Shown here piece by piece: positions 58,848-64,000 of a stretch of DNA of 64,000 nt (position 1 is its first letter; each line of letters starts with the position of its first letter). The notes beneath the pieces are model-generated. The model made no database searches. It had not been told where the DNA came from and worked only from the letters and a program-made list of their open reading frames with translations. The DNA is taken from NCBI RefSeq assembly GCF_004011805.1, contig NZ_RCHJ01000006.1:62001-126000 (forward strand), read 5' to 3'. Source of the stretch: Piscinibacter defluvii. Lineage in GTDB: Bacteria > Pseudomonadota > Gammaproteobacteria > Burkholderiales > Burkholderiaceae_C. Made by a program: the position numbers and the translations under genes.

Positions 58848-59267
58848 TCAGGACTCCGGGTAGTGCCCCAGTTGCTTCAACCCCGAGAGGTTGTCCCACT
58901 CGGCCCAGGCCTCGGCGATACGCCCGTTCTCCACCCGGTAGATCGCCAGGTACGTCGCCGCCAGCACGCGGCCGGACGCGGCATGCGGGCCGAGTGGTCC
59001 GGTCTGCGTGCCGCGGAAGCGGTGGCGCGCGGCCACCCGGTCGCCTTCGGCGACGAGGTCGTCGATCGCCTCGGTGGCATCCGGGAAGGTGGCGTACTCG
59101 CCTTTGAGGAAGTCGATCAGGTCGTCGCGTGACCGGATTCCGGGTTCTCCGCCAGCCGTGCTGTGGCGCGTGAAACCATCGGCGACCAGCGTGTGCAACC
59201 GAGGCCAGTCCTGGGCGTTGATGGCCTCCACGAAGCTGCGGACGAGTGCCTTGTTGGTCTCGGACAT
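58848..59267 (-). CDS. SnoaL-like (NTF2-fold) polyketide-cyclase/ester-cyclase family protein
   Basis: A 139-residue protein of the NTF2-like/SnoaL group: NKALVRSFVEAINAQDWPRLHTLVADGFTRHST, then DLIDFLKGEYATFPDATEAIDDLVAEGDRVAARHRFRGTQ and YRVENGRIAEAWAEWDNLSGLKQLG. Members include ester cyclases and many proteins of unknown role. It is between the EamA transporter (32-nt gap) and the ATPase regulator (17-nt gap), so the three are probably co-transcribed. Confidence 0.88.
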   Translation of the reverse strand: MSETNKALVRSFVEAINAQDWPRLHTLVADGFTRHSTAGGEPGIRSRDDLIDFLKGEYATFPDATEAIDDLVAEGDRVAARHRFRGTQTGPLGPHAASGRVLAATYLAIYRVENGRIAEAWAEWDNLSGLKQLGHYPES

Positions 59268-59299
59268 GGAGAACTGGGCGGGTTGGACGGTGGCAGGGC

Positions 59300-60265
59300 C
59301 TACACGGTCGGTGAGGCGCCGGCGGGTTTCGCGGCGGGCGCGCGGTCGCGATCGTCGACCGAGTGGGCTCTCGGACGATAGTCTGCCAACTCCTGTCTCA
59401 CGACGCACAGCACGCCGCAGACCACCAGCAACAGCCCCAGGTACGCGGGACCTTCAGGCCTCTGCCCAAGCACGCCCACCGACAGCGCGAAGGCAACCAC
59501 CGGTTCGCACAAGGCGAGGGTCACGCCCGTGGCCGGCGTGATGTGGCGCAGAGCAACGCTGAAGAGCAAGTACGGCACGCCCGCGGTGACGATGCCGGTG
59601 TACGCCACGGCGGCCAGGTCGGGGCCGGTGAATGCGGGTGCGCCGCCGGTCATCCACGCCGTCGGCACCGCGATGGCAGCGGCCACCCCGAAGGCCCTGA
59701 AAGTGATCGTCGACGCCGGTGCGGCATGGGCCATGCGCTGGTTGAGCAGCGTGTACGCTGCGTAGGAGAAGCCGGACAGCAGACACAGCAGGATGCCGCT
59801 GGCGCCACTGCCATCCACTGGACTTGTGCCGCCCAGCGTCATCAGTACACCGCCGGCAACGGCCACCAGCGTGCCCAGCCACCATGCGGCAGATGGCCTG
59901 TGCCTGTGCAGCATCGCCTGGAGCAGGCCGGCCCAGAGGGGGCCGCTGCCGAGCGCGATGGCGGTGCCCAGCGCCACGCCGATGATGCCGATGCCCGCGA
60001 AGAAGGCCAGGTTGTAGACCGCCATGCACATGCCGGCACCGAACACGTCGCGCGCCGACAGGCGGCCTCTGAACGGTGCACCGGCCGACGGGCGGGACGC
60101 GAGCGCACACAGAGCGAAGAAGGCACTGGCCGTGGCCAATCGCAACGCACCGAACCAACAGGCGGAGAGCGAGCCGCCCGCCAAGGATTGCGCCGTGCCG
60201 GTGGTGCCCCACAGCGTGGCGGCGCCGAGGACGAGCAGTACCCCAAGGAACGGATTCGGATTCAT
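59300..60265 (-). CDS. EamA/DMT-superfamily transporter
   Basis: A 321-residue membrane protein with ten predicted helices in two EamA repeats. LLVLGAATLWGTTGTAQSL starts repeat 1 and ILLCLLSGFSYAAYTLLNQRMA starts repeat 2; the paired segments LALCEPVVAFALSVGVLGQRP are typical of metabolite exporters. A polar tail of about 30 residues follows the last helix. It is next to the AraC regulator (29-nt gap), which may control it. Substrate unknown. Confidence 0.9.
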   Translation of the reverse strand: MNPNPFLGVLLVLGAATLWGTTGTAQSLAGGSLSACWFGALRLATASAFFALCALASRPSAGAPFRGRLSARDVFGAGMCMAVYNLAFFAGIGIIGVALGTAIALGSGPLWAGLLQAMLHRHRPSAAWWLGTLVAVAGGVLMTLGGTSPVDGSGASGILLCLLSGFSYAAYTLLNQRMAHAAPASTITFRAFGVAAAIAVPTAWMTGGAPAFTGPDLAAVAYTGIVTAGVPYLLFSVALRHITPATGVTLALCEPVVAFALSVGVLGQRPEGPAYLGLLLVVCGVLCVVRQELADYRPRAHSVDDRDRAPAAKPAGASPTV

Positions 60266-60294
60266 CGGCAGGATCGTCGATCCTGCCGCCCCGA

Positions 60295-61020
60295 TCAAAT
60301 GTCGAGAGACGCTCGAACTGGGTCCGCCGCCGCGGCTCGTACCCCCCGCGCGCCGATACCGCGCTCGCGGCGCAGCGCAAAGCACAACGCGCTGGCCCTC
60401 GCGTAGCCCACCTGCAGCGCAGCCGCCTCCAGCGGCAAACCCGCGCGGAGCAGGCGCTCGGCTGCATCGAGCCGGCGTTGCCGGACCCAAGCCAGGGGTG
60501 ACAGCCCGGTCAGTTCCGCAAAGCGGGCGCGGAATCGCTGAGGGCTGAAGCGGCACAGGCTCGCCAGCTCGGCGACCGACCAGCCGCGATGCAGCTCGGC
60601 ATCGACCGCCGTCGCAAGATGAGCAAGGTCGAGCCGCCGGCGCGTTTGCAGGGTCGGGGCACCGATGACGTCGGACAGCAGCACGTCGGCGTTGCAGGCA
60701 CGCGGCTCGGCTCGCCATGCCGAGGGAAGCGCGAACCGCCGCAGGCGCTCGGTGCCACGCGTTGCATCGCAGTCCACCACCAGCACCTTCGCGGGCGAAT
60801 CCGCGAGGTAGCCGTGACGAGACCCGGCAGGAACCACGAGGCCGCATGACGGATCGACAAACGCAGGTCGACCGTCCACCTCGAGCTGCAGGCTGCCCTG
60901 GATGCCCAGCAGCACTTGGGCGTGCGCGTGGCTGTGCGGCTCGTACGCGCCGAGGTAGCCGCGCACCGACATCGCTGGGTCGGAGAAGGACAAGCTGGCT
61001 GAGGCCATGATTGCCGGCAT
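60295..61020 (-). CDS. AraC-family transcriptional regulator
   Basis: A 241-residue regulator with an N-terminal cupin-like sensing domain (YEPHSHAHAQVLLGIQGSLQLEV, then GLVVPAGSRHGY) and a C-terminal double HTH (SVAELASLCRFSPQRFRARFAELTGLSPLAWVRQRRLDAAERLL...ALQVGYARASALCFALRRERG). ATG 61020 is chosen; ATG 61008 is an alternative, and neither has a strong SD. Likely controls the downstream EamA transporter operon. Confidence 0.88.
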   Translation of the reverse strand: MPAIMASASLSFSDPAMSVRGYLGAYEPHSHAHAQVLLGIQGSLQLEVDGRPAFVDPSCGLVVPAGSRHGYLADSPAKVLVVDCDATRGTERLRRFALPSAWRAEPRACNADVLLSDVIGAPTLQTRRRLDLAHLATAVDAELHRGWSVAELASLCRFSPQRFRARFAELTGLSPLAWVRQRRLDAAERLLRAGLPLEAAALQVGYARASALCFALRRERGIGARGVRAAAADPVRASLDI

Positions 61021-61686
61021 TCTGTGCCATTGCCCGCGATTCGAGTACCTGCCATGGGTCGGAGCGCGGCGAAGCGGTCCATGGTCGACCGTCAAGTCGG
61101 TCCCGGTGTGACATCACGGGCGGTGCATCGATCCGCAGCCGCGCCGCGGTGAACCTGTTTGCGCCGAGAGGGGGCGGCCGGCATCGGGAGTCGACCGGTC
61201 GCGACGCACTGGAGAGAAGCGCTCGGGTCGGCACCCCCGAAGTCGGCTCGGCAGTTCGAGCTGCCCGCCAAGCCGCAAAGGAGGATGACGGGCCGCCGTC
61301 GGCGGCACCGGCCATTCGAGCGCCGGGCTTGCCGCGGGCAGTTCCACGACGCCACCGGCATTCGGCAAGGGAAGCCGAACGTCTCAGTTCATCCTTGCGT
61401 TGCCATCCGCGCATCGGTTGCGAGCTGTGCCGCAGTGCCCAGCGGACCCTGCGCGTTGGGCAGACCCGTGTCATGTGATCCGGCGCGGCCATGCCGGCAA
61501 GCGCCGGCACACCGAGTGGAGCGGGGCTCGCCCACAGGAGGTCTGCCCGCACCCCGCCCGGAGTGTCAGGTGTGCATCGACAGGCGGCACATCGGCGCAC
61601 CCGATGGCAGCAACGGCCGGTGCGGAGAAGGAGACCTTCCGACGCTCCCGCGAAGGACGCAAGGGTATCTACCCATGATCGTTTGT
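61021..61686. other. 666-nt gene-free stretch upstream of the sugar-acid operon
   Basis: No reading frame with family support on either strand; short frames have unbiased codon use. It separates the divergent AraC and dehydratase genes and should contain the AraC promoter. It is less GC-biased than the rest of the window, consistent with non-coding or decayed DNA. No RNA gene was recognised. Confidence 0.5.
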
Positions 61687-61731
61687 GTTCGTTTGACTAT
61701 GATGTTACCGGTAACACGCAAACAAACGAAC
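61687..61731 (+). promoter_or_regulatory. nested palindromic operator, GntR/LacI type
   Basis: The perfect palindrome TGTTACCGGTAACA (61703-61716) is the core of the E. coli GntR (LacI-family) gluconate operator. Around it a second inverted repeat, GTTCGTTTG (61687-61695) and CAAACGAAC (61723-61731), has almost the same centre. The array ends 6 nt before the dehydratase ATG, so a repressor here would block initiation. The regulator gene is not in the window. Confidence 0.82.
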
Positions 61732-61737
61732 GAATTC

Positions 61738-63474
61738 ATGAGCAGACCACTCGCCGATTTGCGCAGCCGCCGCTGGTTCGCCGATGCCGGCATGCGCGGC
61801 TTCGCGCACCGCCAGCGCATGCAGCAGATGGGGCTGCGCCGCGAGGACGTGCTCGAGCGCCCGATCGTCGCCATCGTCAACACCTGGAGCGACCTGTCGC
61901 CCTGCCATGCCCACCTGCGCGAGCGGGCCGAGAGCGTCAAGCGCGGCGTGCTGCTGGCCGGCGGCATGCCGTTCGAGCTGCCGGCCATGAGCCTGGGCGA
62001 GGTGATGGTCAAGCCGACCACGATGCTGTACCGCAACTTCCTCGCCATGGAGGTCGAGGAACTGCTGCGTTCGCTGCCGATCGACGGCGTGGTGCTGCTG
62101 GCCGGCTGCGACAAGACCACACCCGGCACCGTGATGGGCGCGATCAGCGCCGACCTGCCGACGCTGTTCTTCGCCGCCGGCCCCATGCTGAGCGACCGGC
62201 TGCTGCGCCGCGGCGAGCCGGCCCGCACGATCGGCGCCGGCACGCACACGCGCATGTTCTGGGACGAGTACCAGGCCGGCCGCATCGAGCCCGACGAATG
62301 GGTGCGGCTGGAAGCGAAGATGACCCGCGCGCCGGGCACCTGCAACGTGATGGGCACGGCCAGCACGCTGACCTCGATGGTCGAGGCGCTCGGCCTCGCG
62401 CTGCCCGGCTCGACCTCGGTGCCGGCGATGGATGCCGGCCACACCCGGCTCGCGGCCGACGCCGGCGAGCGCATCGTGCAGATGATCTGGGACGACCTGA
62501 AGCCCTCGCGCCTGCTGACGGCCGGCTCGTTCCGCAACGCGGTGGCGGCGCAGATGGCGCTCGGCGGCTCGACGAATGCCGCGGTGCACCTGATCGCGCT
62601 GGCGCGCCGCGCCGGCGTCGCGCTGACGCTCGACGACCTGGACCGCGCGGGCCGCGAGGTGCCGGTCCTGGCGAACCTGTTCCCGAGCGGCGACCGGCTG
62701 ATGGAGGACTTCCACTACGCCGGCGGCATGCCCGCGCTGCTGAACCGCATCCGGCCGCATCTCTGCCTCGACGCGCTGACCGTCACCGGCCGCACGCTGG
62801 GCGAGAACATCGCTGGCCGCGACAGCCTGGACGACGAGGTGATCCGCCCGCTCGAGCGCCCGGTCAGCGCCTCGGGCGCGCTGGCGGTGCTCAAGGGCAA
62901 CCTCGCGCCGCAGGGCGCGGTGATCAAGGCCAGCGCGGCGAGCCCGAAGTTCTTCCGCCACCGCGGCCGCGCGCTGGTGTTCGACTCGCCCGCCGAGATG
63001 AACGCCCGCTGCGCCGACCTCGAGCTCGACGTCGACGAGAACACCGTGCTGGTGCTGCGCCACGCCGGCCCGGTGGGCGCGCCGGGCATGCCGGAATGGG
63101 GCGGTCTGCCGATCCCGAAGAAGCTGCTGCTGCAGGGCGTGCGCGACATGGTGCGCATCTCCGACGCGCGCATGAGCGGCACCCACTACGGCAGCTGCAT
63201 CCTGCACGTCAGCCCGGAGGCGGCAGTGGGCGGGCCGCTCGCGCTGGTGCGCAGCGGCGACGAGATCTCGCTCGACCTCGAGGCACGCACGCTGCAGCTG
63301 CACGTGGACGAGGCCGAACTCGCCGCGCGCCGCGCCGCCTGGCGCGCCCCCGAGCGCGCCGCCACGCGCGGCTACACCAAGCTCTACCAAGACCACGTCA
63401 CGCAGGCCCACGAGGGCTGCGACTTCGACTTCCTGCAAGGCCCGCCGACGACGGCCGAACCCTCCATCTACTGA
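61738..63474 (+). CDS. IlvD/Edd-family sugar-acid dehydratase
   Basis: A 578-residue Fe-S dehydratase. Cluster cysteines are Cys56 (NTWSDLSPCHAHL), Cys124 (LLAGCDKTTPG) and Cys202 (APGTCNVMGTAS). GSTNAAVHLIALARRAG and the C-terminal DARMSGTHYGSCILHVSPEAA (active-site Ser) are typical. The presence of an HpcH/HpaI aldolase 9 nt downstream points to a sugar-acid (aldonate) dehydratase of a non-phosphorylative pathway rather than dihydroxyacid dehydratase of valine synthesis. Exact sugar unknown. Confidence 0.92.
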   Translation: MSRPLADLRSRRWFADAGMRGFAHRQRMQQMGLRREDVLERPIVAIVNTWSDLSPCHAHLRERAESVKRGVLLAGGMPFELPAMSLGEVMVKPTTMLYRNFLAMEVEELLRSLPIDGVVLLAGCDKTTPGTVMGAISADLPTLFFAAGPMLSDRLLRRGEPARTIGAGTHTRMFWDEYQAGRIEPDEWVRLEAKMTRAPGTCNVMGTASTLTSMVEALGLALPGSTSVPAMDAGHTRLAADAGERIVQMIWDDLKPSRLLTAGSFRNAVAAQMALGGSTNAAVHLIALARRAGVALTLDDLDRAGREVPVLANLFPSGDRLMEDFHYAGGMPALLNRIRPHLCLDALTVTGRTLGENIAGRDSLDDEVIRPLERPVSASGALAVLKGNLAPQGAVIKASAASPKFFRHRGRALVFDSPAEMNARCADLELDVDENTVLVLRHAGPVGAPGMPEWGGLPIPKKLLLQGVRDMVRISDARMSGTHYGSCILHVSPEAAVGGPLALVRSGDEISLDLEARTLQLHVDEAELAARRAAWRAPERAATRGYTKLYQDHVTQAHEGCDFDFLQGPPTTAEPSIY

Positions 63475-63483
63475 TCACGAGAC

Positions 63484-64000
63484 ATGAACAGCTTCAAGCA
63501 ACTGCTGAACGAGACCGGCGCGACAGCGCCGATGGGCACCTGGATCATGTCGGCCAGCCCGATCGTCGCCGAGGCGATCGGCCATGCCGGTTTCCGCTGG
63601 GGCGTGCTCGACATGGAGCACACGCCGATCGACCTGATGGGCCTGGTGCACCTGCTGCAGGCCGTCGCCGGCACGCGGCTCGAGCCGGTGGTGCGCGTGC
63701 CCTGGAACGACACCGTCACGATCAAGCGTGTGCTCGACGCCGGCGCGAAGACGCTGCTGATCCCGTTCGTGCAGGACGCCGACGAGGCACGCGCCGCCGT
63801 CGCCGCGACGCGCTACCCGCCGCAGGGCGTGCGCGGCCTGGCCGCGATGGGCCGCGCCTCGCGCTTCGGCACCGTGCCCGACTTCGCCGCCACCGAGAAC
63901 ACCCGCATCGGCGTGATCGTCCAGCTGGAGACGCCGGAGGCCGTCGCGCGGCTGGAGGAGATCGCCGCGGTCGAGGGCGTCGACGCACTCTTCATCGGCC
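63484..64000 (+). CDS. HpcH/HpaI-family aldolase (2-keto-3-deoxy sugar acid), partial
   Basis: The first 172 residues of a class II aldolase of the HpcH/HpaI family; the gene runs off the right edge. GFRWGVLDMEHTPIDLMGLVHLLQAV contains the catalytic region, RVPWNDTVTIKRVLDAGAKTLLIPFV the phosphate/pyruvate-binding Arg and strand, and VIVQLETPEAVARLEEIAAVEGVDALFIG the metal-binding Glu. It cleaves 2-keto-3-deoxy acids to pyruvate and an aldehyde, the step after the dehydratase. Confidence 0.93.
   Translation, partial: MNSFKQLLNETGATAPMGTWIMSASPIVAEAIGHAGFRWGVLDMEHTPIDLMGLVHLLQAVAGTRLEPVVRVPWNDTVTIKRVLDAGAKTLLIPFVQDADEARAAVAATRYPPQGVRGLAAMGRASRFGTVPDFAATENTRIGVIVQLETPEAVARLEEIAAVEGVDALFIG

Noticed and set aside
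61738-63474. Assignment of the dehydratase as ilvD of branched-chain amino acid synthesis
   Set aside because: The operon partner is an HpcH/HpaI aldolase and the operator is GntR-like, which favours sugar-acid catabolism.
1-64000. CRISPR arrays, tRNA, rRNA, IS elements and prophage genes
   Set aside because: Looked for repeated spacers, cloverleaf/CCA ends and transposase/integrase motifs by eye; none found.

Overview
The window is very GC-rich, with almost every third codon position G or C. It is densely packed, and most genes lie on the minus strand in overlapping operons. The gene content fits a betaproteobacterium of the order Burkholderiales, possibly of the Rubrivivax/Leptothrix/Ideonella type: tripartite tricarboxylate transporter with TctDE, a short IF-1, SelO, and the ferritin-like/cytochrome pair. 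No rRNA, tRNA, IS element or CRISPR array was seen.

Region 1 (1-18795, minus strand) is the most interesting part. It is one apparently continuous operon of at least 19 genes, almost all linked by ATGA/GTGA overlaps or gaps under 30 nt. It starts with an ABC/FtsX transporter, a LolA-like periplasmic carrier and an outer-membrane barrel. These are followed by a dedicated type II fatty acid/polyketide set: FabG, a double-hotdog dehydratase, ACP, a complete FabF-type ketosynthase and a degenerate FabF-like partner. Then come an alpha/beta hydrolase, a DsbA-fold isomerase-like protein, four different KAS III-like proteins (only one keeps both Cys and His), a GNAT acyltransferase, an ATP-grasp ligase, a second ACP, a MATE exporter, a small pentapeptide-like protein and an acyl-CoA dehydrogenase. 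I do not recognise the product. The set suggests an unsaturated acyl chain that is condensed, amidated or acylated and exported to the envelope.

Region 2 (18934-23672) is sulfur-related: a diheme TsdA-like cytochrome with a STAS-less SulP transporter, divergent from an exported DsrE-like protein and serine acetyltransferase, then a lipoprotein hydrolase. Region 3 (23648-33341) holds a two-component system whose kinase has no sensor domain, an ArgP-like LysR regulator, a LeuT-fold permease, a fatty acid desaturase, an ACT protein, SelO followed by an ADP-ribosylglycohydrolase, IF-1, a cold-shock protein and YihY.

Region 4 (33402-37105) is a nickel uptake module: NikR, a NikR-type palindrome, a NiCoT permease and a TonB-dependent receptor. 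Region 5 (37169-43653) has a cytochrome c/ferritin-like pair, a LysE exporter, and a caspase-fold lipoprotein divergent from a winged-helix/P-loop ATPase regulator. Three direct repeats with an 11-bp period lie between the last two genes.

Region 6 (44010-53229) is a citrate-type module in one direction: TctD-TctE, TctC-TctB-TctA and a two-subunit ATP-citrate-lyase-like enzyme. Region 7 (53507-61020) looks like an accessory block with less extreme codon bias: a methyltransferase, a vanadium-haloperoxidase/PAP2 protein, a hydrolase, an ATPase with a C-terminal winged helix, a SnoaL-like protein, an EamA transporter and an AraC regulator. Four ATGAGC-type repeats at exactly 11-bp spacing sit beside the ATPase regulator. 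Region 8 (61687-64000) begins a sugar-acid catabolic operon (IlvD/Edd dehydratase, HpcH/HpaI aldolase) behind a perfect GntR/LacI-type palindrome.
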